Notes under the pieces: generated by a model
What the model was told of the DNA's origin: nothing
Seen by the model: only the letters and a program-made list of their open reading frames with translations
The model's database searches: none
DNA from: Posidonia oceanica
Taxonomy: Eukaryota > Streptophyta > Magnoliopsida > Alismatales > Posidoniaceae
Assembly (NCBI GenBank): GCA_037176725.1
Contig: JAZBRS010000075.1
Coordinates: 79,672,001-79,736,000 of the forward strand
DNA length: 64,000 nt
Direction: 5' to 3'
Part shown: positions 11,386-22,287 of the stretch, in pieces
How positions within the stretch are numbered: position 1 is the first letter of the stretch
Layout: each line of letters opens with the position of its first letter
Translations under genes and position numbers: made by a program

Positions 11386-13470
11386 CGTTTGTGGCTAACA
11401 AGGAAAGTTATGATGATCCCGTAGCGCCAACCAGGAAATTAATTTGTTCGAGGAGGCAATATTTCCAGAATTTTCACTCATGAAACCCACATTTAATTTA
11501 GTAAAAAAATAGGTCATTGTAGCCACTAAGGGACAACAAATTAGGTATTACGTGAACCTTCAACTCGAACTCGCTCTTAGTTAGCAAAAACAGCCTCAAC
11601 CACTAAGCATTCACTATTAATTTGCTTTCAATACAATCTGTTTAATGGTCGTCCCTACACAAAAATGTAACAGGGAATGTTTTCAGTTGTTTGAATTCCT
11701 TTCGTTACCGATATTTTTTCCTTTTGTACTGAAGCATAAGCTCATAATTTTATTAGAACTAGTTGAACGTGCAATGTACGGACTAATGATACAAATATAT
11801 AGAATTTGAAAATAATATATAATATGAATTTATCAAAAGAAAAATGAATAAACTTGCTTAAAAATAAATGATTTTCATCTATATTGGATTATCGAATATG
11901 ACAAAAAATTTCATATTTTCCAATATTAAAATTTAAATTATTAATGGCTTGACATTATAAATTAAAAGACCTAGATTCCCTTGCCACGGCCATCTAATTC
12001 AGCGGTACTATTAAAAAGTCTCATGCTTACTTGCCTATGATAACTTAAAAAACTTTCAAGAGAAATTACAAGCATATTAATAATATAGCTATAAGTCCAA
12101 TGTACAAATGCATCTGGAGCACAAAGTCCAGAAAGCAGGTATCTACCCTCCTCTCGTAAAGAGGTTTAGTAGTTGTTCTGAAGCTACAGTGGGTAGCTAT
12201 TTCCTTTTGAGGGAACCGTACGTGACATTTCCTCATCATACAACTTCGTCTGGAGCTTCCATCATTGGCCCACCTTATTAGCCTCATCTCAAGTAGACTC
12301 GTGAAACTTTCTACGCAGTATCTTCCAAAGTTCTCTCTTTTGAATAAGGGAATGAGAAAAGCAGGCATGTCACTCTATTGTGGACTACATTATAAATTAA
12401 AAAACTTTTAATAATGATGTTGAATGAGAAAATACTACCATGTGTTAAAAACACTTTCATTCCATTCCCAGCAAAGTATATATATATATATATAGGTATT
12501 TAGATTAATAATAAATATGAGATTTAAGAATAACTATGTCAATACTTAAATACATTAAGTAGCTTACAATAAATTAGTTAGTTAAATTAAATAAATATTT
12601 TATCTTCTATGTCGTGTAATGTTTGTAATTTTAAAAGCATAGAGAAACCAAATATATGTTGTATGTTGACTTCTATTAAGAAATAAACATATGTAAATGC
12701 AAATGATACTTTTTGAAAGAGTTGTCATGCCATCTAGCAATATTTCAATGACTTAAAAACCTCACTTTGTTAATTTTTTAAAGTAGTATATATAGATAGA
12801 TAAAATGAAAGTGAAAATAAAACTAAATGTAAATAAATATTATTTAGCTTGAATTAAATAAAAATAAGAGATAATTTCTTATAGAATATCAAATGTTATA
12901 AAATTTTAAGTTATAGTTTGTTTTATGCTTGGTGCATTAATACAATTAATTGCTTTAAGATTAAATGAGTTTTACAAATTTTGTAGCAATAAAGTGACCA
13001 TAAGACTCATGACATTGTATCTTTTGATTTGATATAAACAGAGAAAGAGTTAAATGTCATGTCATAAGGCATGTTCGCGATATACTTTCAAACCATGTGG
13101 CAAGTCTTAGATCACAAAACTATTGTTTTTTAAAATAATATAGCTAAGACAATCTAACTATATATATAAAAAAAAGAACATTGGAGTGAATGCTCCTTCA
13201 CCTTGAAACGGAAGGATCCTACAAGAAGCAAAAATCGAGCCAAGTAACACAAGGAAAAATCAACGGTAGAAGTCCAATTACCACAACCCAAAACATGTTA
13301 AACTCAGACGTAGTTGAATTAGAATCTAAAGGTCTGTTTGTCAACAATCCACTCACATAATGGAAAAAATTCCACTCATATACTGTCATATAGTAAAGTA
13401 ACTCATGCTATCAGAAAAATTTCACTCTCATTGGCTTTTTATATGCTTTAGATTATGTAGAAGGCCGAAC
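11386..13470. other. AT-rich spacer with one odd segment
   Basis: Mostly AT-rich DNA without recognised genes. It contains a (TA)n run at about 12,479-12,495, and a segment at 12,066-12,368 that looks different in composition and is described separately. No further feature could be supported. Confidence 0.45.
12211..12247 (-). other. Possible group II intron domain V-like remnant (organellar DNA insert?)
   Basis: The minus strand reads GTATGATGAGGAAATGTCAC followed by GTACGGTTCCC. This closely resembles the domain V hairpin of plant organellar group II introns, whose usual form is GTATGAGGTGAAAACCTCAC then GTACGGTTC. The surrounding 300 bp is less AT-rich than its neighbours and has a 100-codon minus-strand ORF (12,368-12,066). 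I could not identify the intron or the downstream exon, so a nuclear copy of organellar DNA is only a suggestion. Confidence 0.35.
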
Positions 13471-13559
13471 AAACATATTCTATATCGGCATTCTCCTCTT
13501 AAGTCTGTCTGATTAATAGAATATCTTATAAGCTTAAAGTAATTAAAAAAGCAATCAAA

Positions 13560-15670
13560 GACTGGTTTGCTTTGAGGAGTACTAACTGGAACTACATGCT
13601 TTAGGCAATAGAGACATCAATTCAGGATATTGATATCAATGTTGAGTCTCATCCTATATCTTCTGAGGTATGGCAAAGGAAGCAGGAGCTCAGGAAAGAA
13701 TATTTTCAAATCCTTCTAGAGCAAGAAACTTACTGGAAACAGAGATTCAGGATTCAATGGTTAAAAGAGGGTGACCTGAATACGACACTTTTTCACAAAG
13801 TGGCAAATGCTTGGAGAAGATTTAACACCATATTTTCCCTTCTTATTAATAACATGCACGTTGACTCACCTCCTGTCATTTGTTCGTCTATTGAATAATA
13901 TTTCTACTCCCTTTTTAATAAGGATCACTTCACTTTGATAGACTTCAATTAGAACCTCCTTTTACCTAGGAAGATATTAGATCCTTTTGTTCTAGAAGGT
14001 CAATTCTCAGAAGAGGAAATCATTGGTAGTGTTTTCTTGCTCATTGGGGAGAAATCGCCTAGGTATGATGGGTTTCCATTATGTTTCTATCAGAATTTTT
14101 AGAATGATATTAAGTTAGATAAATTTGAAATGTTTGATCACTTCTACAACTCAAATGACATTGATACTTTGAGGAGCATCAATCAAACTTTTATTGTCCT
14201 TATTCCAAAGAAGACCAATGCGGAAAAGATTCAAGATTAATGTCCAATTTGTCTGTTGAATAGCAGCTATAAGATTATTTTCAAGTGTCTGGCTACTAGG
14301 CTTAGTCCCATTTTAAATGCTTTATTGGATGATTCTCAATGCGCTTTCCTTTCGGGGCACAGCATTAGCGACTGCTATTTGGTGGCTCAGGAGATGCTAC
14401 ACCTATTGTATACTTTTAAGATTTCTGGTCTTCTTCTTAAGCTTGATTTTGAGAAAGCTTTTGACAATGTCAATTGGGAGTTCATTATTAGTTCTTTAAG
14501 AGGTCTAGGATGTGGGAAAAAATGGATCCAGTGGATTAGGATGTGTATTTCTACTGCTAAGTTCTCGATTTTAATAAATGGGTCTCCAAAGGGCTATTTT
14601 GGGGCATCTAATGGTCTTAGGCAGGGAGATCTCCTCTCTCCACTTTTATTCATTGTGGCCACTCATATCTTCAATAGAATGCTAGTACTTGTTGTGGAAA
14701 ATCAACTTATTGCTGGCATCCAATATCCAAATAATGGACCTAAGGTCACAAACATCTAATATGCTGATGATACCCTCATTTTCCTAGTCCCTTCTGAGGA
14801 GCATGTGATTAACCTTAGAAGGATCTTATGTTGTTTTCAGACCTATTCTGGTCTTAAGATAAATTTCAATAAATCCTTTATCACTGGGGTTGGGGTCTCA
14901 GGTGAATAGCTAAATAGATTCAGTGGTTTCTTGGGTTATAATGTTCTTCCTCTTCCTATTAAATACTTGGGTCAGCCACTGTATTTTAGGTGGGTTTCTT
15001 TCAATGACTGGGCTCTAGTTCTGGATAAACTCTTTTCCCGTCTGGACACTTGGAAGGCTAGATATTTGTCTCTGGGGGGTAGACTTACTTTAGCTAATTC
15101 GGTCATATTAGCTATTCCTACTTATTATATTTCTGTGCTACATCTTCCTACTAAGGTGGATTATGAGATGGACAAAATTCGGAGACACCTTCTTTGGAAA
15201 TCCCACTTAAGTACTAATCAGGGCTATGGTTTGGCAAAGTGGAAAGTTATATGTAGGAGTAAGGAGTAGGATGGCTTGGACATCATTAATTTAAGGAATT
15301 TTAGCCTAGCTTTGAAGAGTAAATTGATATGGCAATTATTTGTAAATTGTCCACACCTCAAATGGCCTGGCCTAATCAGAAGTAAGTATTTCTCCCGTAA
15401 TCAGGCTGGCGCATTACTCAATGTTGTTGCTAACAGGCCTTCTCCTTTGTAGCAGGAACTCCAGTCTTGCTTTCCTATTTTGAGAGCCTTCTCCCTTTTT
15501 CAGGTGAACAATGGCCAACACACTATTTTCTGGGAATATAGGTGGTTTGATAATATTACTTTGAAATATACCTTGCCTGATCTTTACCATATCTCATTGA
15601 ATAAGAAACTCTCTGTGGCCAAAATGCTCTTGTACTTCAGAACAAATTCTGTCGATTTATTCAGTAGCAT
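13560..15670 (+). pseudogene. LINE A reverse transcriptase region (ORF2 fragment)
   Basis: The longest open piece (14,256-14,759) has the order of non-LTR reverse transcriptase blocks: SQCAFLSGHSISDC, then LLLKLDFEKAFDNVNW with the first catalytic Asp, then GSPKGYFGASNGLRQGD and LLSPLLFIVA. The catalytic YADD box follows directly at 14,760 but is separated by a TAA stop (14,757-14,759) where family members have Gln. The post-RT part (14,931-15,269: YLGQPLYF, DTWKARYLSLGGRLTL, LLWKS) ends at a TAG (15,267-15,269) where the copy at 55,625 has Gln. The endonuclease domain is absent, so this is a 5'-truncated, inactive copy. Confidence 0.9.
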
Positions 15671-15675
15671 TGATA

Positions 15676-16904
15676 TGCTGAAAAATATCTATGATATATT
15701 TAATTTTGATGATAACAAATGGAACTAATGATATTACTTGAGAATATAATCTTCAGTTGATTTTAAGATAGGTGGATAATCTGAGAAAAGACAACCTTTG
15801 AAGAATATCTAGTAAAGCATAGAATGTAGAAGAGAATTCTACATCAGAGACTACATAAAGACAAGAAGAAAGATCAAGAGAATAGTATTCATGTTGTAAT
15901 AATTTGTATGCATTTTTTCTTCATTATTGTACTCTAAGAAAGGATGCAAAAGATCTCCTAGAACATCCCAAAAACAGTTAGGAAAATACCCATACCTAAA
16001 CCTGAGGAATGCACTTAGAAAAACTTTAAAGTTTAGAAGTTAGGTTAGAAACGAAAAGTCGATTCTCACTGGTATACCGTTTTTCCAGGATAAAGTGCTA
16101 CAGTAGAAAATTCATTTAAATATGACCGTTGAGTCAAATCGAAAAACTGATTTATATCGGTAAACCGAAATCTGGAATAGGGTCAAAGCTCCGAAACCCA
16201 TCGGAACATCGGTAGTATAATCTACAGCTCAGATTAATATTGGAACACCGTTTCATAAGGGAATACCGATTTAGTCGATCGTTGGAGATTTTCGGTCGAC
16301 TGATTGATTTCGGAATACCGTTTATACTAGTTGTTTGTGAACGTTGAGCTAACCGTTAGACACAACTTTGAGTCATGTTATATCTATAAATAGGACTCCC
16401 ATGAACCTACCAAGACACATCAATACTGATAACATCTTATGCCACTCATTTGCTAAGCTCCAAACTCCAAATTAGTGAGAATACTCCCAAATAGCCAAAA
16501 AGAGACACCTTGAGCAAATTCCATTGGAAGATCAAAAAGAGATACTACTTGTAAGTTTGCTGTAAACAAGGAGGATACTTCTCTAGCTGTGAGAAGAGCT
16601 CTGTGGGTTTTTGCAGAGGAAGTTTGTCTTAATCAAGTAAGTGTAGTTTATTTGATAAAGATTAAGGGAACTCCAGAGGGGATCTGGGAGTAGACTAGAC
16701 CGGATTGGCTGAATCACTATATATACTGTGTCATATATCATTACCTCTCTTTTCCTTATGTGTTTGTTGTAGTTAATATTCAAACTGCTTGACTTAGATC
16801 TTTTATTTTGAATATTACTCATTGAATTGTTAAAATTGTTTAAAATTATGTATAAACTTTAAAAACTCTATTCACCCCTATAGAGTAGCCTCTCGATCCT
16901 AACA
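15676..16904 (+). mobile_element. Solo LTR 1, Copia (SIRE/Maximus-like)
   Basis: Starts TGCTGAAAAATATC and soon has TTTTGATGATAACAAAT. It ends TTCACCCCTATAGAG...CCTAACA, the start and end style of SIRE/Maximus-type Copia LTRs. It is flanked by a perfect 5-bp duplication TGATA (15,671-15,675 and 16,905-16,909), so it is a genuine solo LTR inserted in LINE A. The length is 1229 bp. A cluster of CGG..CCG dyad motifs lies at about 16,070-16,325. No internal coding region is present. Confidence 0.85.
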
Positions 16905-16910
16905 TGATAT

Positions 16911-18050
16911 AGTTGGAAAATATTCCAAATGTATATGTTATTTTGATGATAAATATGATATGATTTTATATGCTTAACATGATTATTTGAGAATGATATA
17001 TGAGATGCAAAGGAAGAACAAAGTAATTACAATCACATTTAGAGCATCCAAGAAGACTGACATATATGCTGAAGGATAAAAAAACAGTGTGTATGCAATT
17101 TAGTTATAAATGCTGTAAATTTATTTATGATTGCTTGTAAAAGATTGTAAGGGTGTAAAATGATCTTATGAGATAGATCAATTGTATAGAAATTAGGTAT
17201 ACAAATTATCTAAACAGAATGTACTTCAAAGTCCATAAACGGCGCTCCGTTTTAGAACGGTATTCCGTTTTGGTAATGGGCTCTATAGTAATGGGTCGCA
17301 AGGAGTTGGATGAAAGCTAAGAAGAAACGTGCCAAAACGGCACCCCGTTGAAGAGTAACATTGAACGGCACTCCGATCCAGAATGGCGCTCCGTTTTGGT
17401 CGTGAGTTGGAAAAGCTGTGGATTCAAACGGCGTTCTGGCGAATTTTGGTGCTCCGTTTAATTAGCCGTTTCAGAACGTTGCAGAAGATTTTCTAGTCGT
17501 TAAAGACACACTTGGGTTAGATTTTCTCCTATCAATAGGACCCATAGTGGACCTCCAAGGGTACACCTTCATACTCCAACATATTAAGGTCTCATACCAT
17601 AGCAAAGAGCTTCAATTCCACCTTCAAGAGCTTCCCAAGCCATACTTGAGCAACTACGCTGATTCTCTATTTCCGTGTTTGGTAAAAAGAGGGTACGATC
17701 TGTAACTGTTCAATTCACCACGAATAGTCTTCTTTGGGTTGGAGAAGAGGCAACGTGACGTTGCAAGGATTTGTTAAAGGGACTTTTCAACAATCAAGTA
17801 AGTGTATCTTTTAGTTTAAAGATTAAGGAACCTCAAGGTGATCTTGAGAGAGTGGACTAAGCCGGAATTTGGCCGAACCACTATAACTTATTGTTATATT
17901 GTTTCATTATCTCTCTACCTCTTTCTGTGCATGCTTTGATTATTTAGAACAACTTGAGATTCACTTGTTTATAGTTAAAAGAGCAAATAGTAAACATATA
18001 TTAGTTTAATCTCTATTCACCCCCCTCTAGAGAAGCCATTTGATCCAACA
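16911..18050 (+). mobile_element. Solo LTR 2, Copia (SIRE/Maximus-like)
   Basis: Starts AGTTGGAAAATATTCC (first base apparently mutated from T) with TTTTGATGATAAATATG, and ends CACCCCCCTCTAGAGAAGCC...TCCAACA. It is flanked by a perfect GATAT duplication (16,906-16,910 and 18,051-18,055) that overlaps the right duplication of LTR 1, so it arose by a second, independent insertion one base away. The length is 1140 bp. It is related to LTR 1 but well diverged. Its dyad cluster (17,238-17,460) uses AACGGCGCTCCGTT-type words. Confidence 0.85.
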
Positions 18051-18417
18051 GATATATCTTCTTCTGATACTTATATTCTTGCATTAGCTCGGCATAGGGC
18101 TGTAAGTGGGTCGGGTATAACCCGTTAACCCGACCCATTAGGAATAGGTTAGGATAGAGATTTTGTATACCCATTGATCCGTTAACCTGTCACCCGCTAA
18201 CCCATTAATTTAATGGGTCAGGGTTCGGGTAGCATGTTACGGGTAACCTGTTAACCCAGGGGTATATTAGTAACTTTACATAAACCCTAATTCCTTAACA
18301 ATATAAATATATAACATCATATATAACTATATAAATATCACTCCTTCCCTTTTAAGTTCTAACCCTAACGGCCCCTAAGTCCCTAACCCTATTTGCTTTT
18401 TCGGCACTCACACACCT

Positions 18418-18525
18418 CTCATCCTCTTGGCTCTCGCAGCGTAGTGTGCCCTCTCGCCCTCTCGCCCTCCGGCCTCTCGCCCTCTGGCCTCTCGCGGTCT
18501 CGCCCTCTCGCCCTCTCGCCCTTTC
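18418..18525. repeat. Degenerate CTCTCGCCC repeat
   Basis: A run of CTCTCGCCCTCTCGCCCTCC-like words about 9-11 bp long. It makes a minus-strand ORF (18,543-18,352, rich in Arg, Gly and Glu) that I regard as a repeat artefact. It sits in the 5' non-coding part of the hAT element. Confidence 0.75.
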
Positions 18526-18564
18526 TTGAGAAATGATCTTCAACTGTTTTTCTCCTTCAGCTAT

Positions 18565-18780
18565 CTAACAGGTTTTTTGATAGGTATTTTTACTTGTATT
18601 CATGCAGATATCAGTTAATATTCTTTGAGTTCTGAGGTGAGAAGAAAAGGAAGAAGGAGGTAAGTCTTCGTCACTTGTTTATTTTTTTAGCTGTGAAACT
18701 GGTTGTTTGACATCTATTGTTACTTGTATACATGCAGATCTCAGATATTCTTCTTTGAGCTGGAAGACTGGAAGGTTAGG
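18565..18780 (+). repeat. Imperfect direct duplication of about 125 bp in the hAT 5' region
   Basis: TTACTTGTATTCATGCAGAT ... TCTTTGAG (about 18,590-18,630) is repeated as TTACTTGTATACATGCAGAT ... TCTTTGAG (about 18,720-18,760), and each copy is followed by a purine-rich GAAGGAG tract. Both copies contain an acceptor-like TGCAG, so they may be duplicated 5' exons of the transposase gene. Confidence 0.6.
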
Positions 18781-19317
18781 AGAAGCAGAAGGAGAAAGTG
18801 TTTTATCCAATTTTCATTGAAGTAGAGCTAAAGCGGAAGGTTTGCTTGAACTCTTGCTTATATTGGTTATGTTTTTCTTAGTTTCCTCTTATCTTGTGTT
18901 TATGCTATGTTTTTGTATGTGTTGGTCGTCCTATTTGCAGTTGTTCTTAGATTCCTCTTTGTTTCTTGTGTGTTTCTATGTTTTTCTATGTTTCTATGTG
19001 ATGGTTACATCTAAAATTTTGTGTTTATTAAGTTTGACATTGTTAAATGTTCTACTTGAATGTGTAATCCATCAGACTTATTATGTCTTGTTGTCCTTAT
19101 TTGTATCTTGTTTTTTAATGAATGACTTATTAGCTCTTCCTTATTATGTTCTACTTAAATGTTCTACTTGAATGTTTGCATTCAGCTACAACACTTATTT
19201 AGATGCAACAGAGCCAACACTTCCTAAATAGAAATGGTATATCTAAGCTAAATAAATTTGTAAAATTAAAAATAAGTAGATAGTATCAAAACAGGGCAAA
19301 AACATGATATTTTAAAC

Positions 19318-19830
19318 TTCATTGCAGAAACGAAGAAAGCCTATCCACTGATCCATGTTAATTACTTTGTAATCATGCTGGCTTTGCCAATGCCAAAATG
19401 TTTGATTTAATTGCAAAAAAATGTGAAGAAATTGAAGTTAAGACTATATGCATGTGCCGTGGCAAACAGATAACACTAGCTGAAAAAAAAAAAATCATAA
19501 CATCTACATTTGTAGCCAAGGCTAGTATGAAACTAACAAGAAGTTACCTTTAGATATGCAATTAGTTTGTCAACTTGAGGACGGAATTGAGAACCTAATA
19601 CAATTTCCAGAAGTTCACAAGCACTCTCAATGTCTATGCTCTTCTGCTTGTCCTCTGAAGAAACAAATAGTTTTTTTTTAATTTGAAACCAGATGGTGAA
19701 GAAAACAGTCATACATTAATCTATTATGATTAAGGTGTAGAGAGCTTAAGCATGAAAACTACCTGTAAGATAGTAACTGAATGCATATGAATAGAAATCT
19801 AAGAAATTCTGTTGCCTTCTGACCTTTTAA
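19318..19830 (-). pseudogene. DCN1-like (cullin neddylation, AAR3/DCUN1-type) gene fragment inside the hAT element
   Basis: Three exon-like pieces appear on the minus strand. Exon a (about 19,830-19,763) reads QQNFLDFYSYAFSYYLTG and ends at a GTAGTT donor. Exon b (19,654-19,548) reads EDKQKSIDIESACELLEIVL then GSQFRPQVDKLIAYLK, between a CTTCAG acceptor and a GTAACT donor. Exon c (19,377-19,318) reads HDYKVINMDQWIGFLRFCNE. In this order they match the PONY/DCUN1 domain of plant DCN1-like proteins, which promote NEDD8 conjugation to cullins. The splice phases of a and b are compatible and no stop interrupts them. The N-terminal part, the final exon and a promoter are absent, and the fragment is antisense to the transposase. 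Retained introns imply capture at DNA level. It is most likely a non-functional fragment. Confidence 0.75.
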
Positions 19831-19897
19831 ATTGCCATGAAAAAGGTCACACATACAGAAACTCAAAGTGACTGTACCACGTCCGGAAGGCAGTCTT

Positions 19898-20458
19898 CTA
19901 AATGTCTGAATCATAGATCCTCAACTGGTGATATCCTGATCTCAGATTAATCTTCGAGAAAACGGAGGCAGACTGCAACTGATCAAACAGGTTTTCCACA
20001 CGGGGCAAGGGATACTTGTTCTTCACTGTAAGCTGATTCAACATCCGATAGTCTATACACAACCGGAGTGAACCATCCTTCTTACGGACGAACAAGACAG
20101 GCGCTCCCCACAGAGACACACTTGGCCTGATGAATCCCTTGTCCAGCAACTCCTGCAGCTGGGCCTTGAACTCCCGCAACTCAGCTGGCGCCATCCGATA
20201 AGGATTCTTCGCAACAACATCACTGCTTAGAGTCAACTCAATAAAGAACTCCACTTCCCTGTGAGGTGGCATGCCAGGCAAATCATCCGGGAAAACGTCG
20301 GAATATTCATACACAACAGATATGTTGTGAACACCCGACTCCGGAGAAAGGGAGGTAACCACACTAGCAAGGTACCCCACACAACCCCGAGCCAAAGACT
20401 TGTAAGCCTTTACAGCAGAAATTACAAGCTTAGGCTCACCCTGGCGCACACCTTGCAC
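19898..20458 (-). pseudogene. Gypsy reverse transcriptase, N-terminal part
   Basis: The 186-codon ORF contains [66 protein letters not shown] and NKYPLPR, then [15 protein letters not shown], the first blocks of Gypsy RT including the first catalytic motif (family VFSKIDLRSGYHQ; here Asn replaces the catalytic Asp). After IYDSDI a stop occurs. Similarity (KTAFRTWYSHFEF) continues briefly to about 19,860 and then ends. The catalytic YxDD box lies in the lost part. Confidence 0.9.
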
Positions 20459-20614
20459 AAAGAAGGAATCGGTCCCAACAACACCAAAGAAAATCCTCTT
20501 GCGAGCACAGTCGATTAAAGCAAAATATTGGCCCAGCTAGTCCATGCCCAAGATAACGTCATACTCATTCATACTCAAGAGAATGAGAGTGGCATCGAAC
20601 TCCCGGCCATTTAG

Positions 20615-20848
20615 CTACAGATCGATAGAAGGCAGATATCTCCACGCCAAACTGTGCTCACCCAGCGGCGTTACCACCTCCAAGTGGAAAGCTAACTTGG
20701 CTGTTACATCATCTAGCTCCGTCGCAAAAGACTCGGAGACAAAAGAGAAAGTACTCCCTGAGTCAAACAGAACTTTGACCATTCGACTTGCTACAAGATA
20801 AGAACCTAAAGCCAAAGCACAACCAACAGCATCCCCATTAAACAACAA
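20615..20848 (-). pseudogene. Gypsy aspartic protease region
   Basis: Contains VKVLFDSGSTFSFVSESFA, with the DSG catalytic triplet of retroviral-type aspartic proteases (the family has DSGATHSF). It lies between gag and RT on the same strand. Stops separate it from both, for example near 20,540. Confidence 0.85.
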
Positions 20849-21019
20849 GGTTCATATTACAGGGGGAAAGAAACAACAACAACAACAGCAACAGCAACAG
20901 CAACAGTAACAGCAACAGTGGGTCACACCATCCAAAGGAAACTACGAGTACTTACCCTCTACAACATTACCAGAGAGTCCACAGTCGAGAGCTGAAATAG
21001 TAAACACACGCCCCTAGGT

Positions 21020-22114
21020 TGGCTGCTGTGGTACATTCCCCGCTCGCTTGGGAGGATCCGGGCACATCCTCTGCACATGTTCCGATCTCCTGCAGTTGTA
21101 GCACACCACTCCCCTCCGATTCGCCACCTGCTGTGCTTGAGGGCAGTGCGTTGCATAGTGACCTGCCTGGCCACACTGGAAACACTAGGCGCTACCCTGT
21201 CCACTTGAAGCAGCCTGACTCGAACCGGTGCTACCAACTCTTGCAAAGCTGTGCCGGGTGTTGGAGGCAGGGCCAACACCACCACCACCTCAAGCAAAAC
21301 TACGCCGGGCACCAGAACCGCCGCTAGATCTGTCCTTCTTTCTCTTCCCTAGGCTACTCATGCCACTGGAACTCGGTGGAGTAGAGACAGAAAATCGGGA
21401 AGTGAAGGGCAACTTGGCCTTCCCCTTGGAGTGACCACTCACATACTGGTTATACTCCTTTTCAAAGCGGGAAGCCATCTGGACAACCTCAGCTACCGTC
21501 ACACAGCGGCAGTCCATCACCTTCACCCTCAAGCTGGGTTGAAGGCCTTTCAAAAATCTCTCCGTCCGCCTTTCCTCAGAATCAAAGGCCTGGGTGAACC
21601 TCTCCAACCGGGTAAAAGAGGCTTCATACTCAGTCACAGACATCCTGCCCTGCTACAGACTCCGGAACTCTCGGTCAAATCGGCTCCTCACATGGCTTAG
21701 GAAGTACTTCTCATGAAATGCAGCCTCGAAGTCCTTCCACTTGATGTCGACGGTGATAGAATCTGGGAACTTCAACCGCCTGGTGGCTCTCCACCACTCA
21801 TCGGCATCGCCGTCGAGCTGAAAGGCAGCCAACCGCACTCAGTGCTCCTCTGGGCACGCCAAACTATCCAATAACTTCTCAATCCTTCGCAGCCATGCCT
21901 CACTCTCCTCAGGAGTACCAGTACCCTTCAACGTCGGTGGGTGGAGCTTGCTCAACTAGCGAAGCCACGGACCAGGGTCACTCTTGCCAAAAGCCTGAGA
22001 GATCCCGCGCATCCAACCTCGCAACTCCGTCCGCACACCCTGCCAACTACTCTCCTCTCGAGAGCTAGGTTTCTCAGCAGGGGCCTTATCCTTTCGGCGA
22101 CCACGGCGAGACAT
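21020..22114 (-). pseudogene. Gypsy gag with two CCHC zinc knuckles
   Basis: Starts at ATG 22,114 (MSRRGRRKDK). Core gag motifs are RLAAFQLDGDADEWWRATRR (about 21,835) and FEAAFHEKYFL, then MSVTEYEASFTRLERF (21,643). Two zinc knuckles follow at about 21,195-21,065: CFQCGQAGHYATHC and CYNCRRSEHVQRMC, both C-x2-C-x4-H-x4-C. Stops at about 21,955, 21,840, 21,655 and 21,190 break the frame. Two knuckles rather than one is notable for this lineage. Confidence 0.85.
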
Positions 22115-22271
22115 GCTGAACCGGGAGAGAAGCAACAAAACCTGCACCACAGCCAATAAGACAAGCAAAAATATATGCCAAATAACAGGTGCAGACTCAA
22201 CCTTGATATGCAATTTTCTATTGAGTCACTAGACTGACCACTCCTACGCTAGTGCAACCTAATGAACCTGG

Positions 22272-22283
22272 GCTCTGATACCA
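22272..22283 (-). promoter_or_regulatory. Gypsy primer-binding site (tRNA-iMet type)
   Basis: The minus strand reads TGGTATCAGAGC, the standard plant retrotransposon site complementary to the initiator tRNA-Met 3' end. It lies 4 bp after the LTR end (TTACA at 22,292-22,288). Confidence 0.92.
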
Positions 22284-22287
22284 AACC

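Noticed and set aside
15480..15728. 82-codon ORF as a continuous LINE reading frame
   Set aside because: Its last third runs into the Copia LTR from 15,676 onward and is not LINE sequence.
15676..18050. A complete Copia element with two LTRs
   Set aside because: There is no internal region and each LTR has its own target duplication, so they are two solo LTRs.
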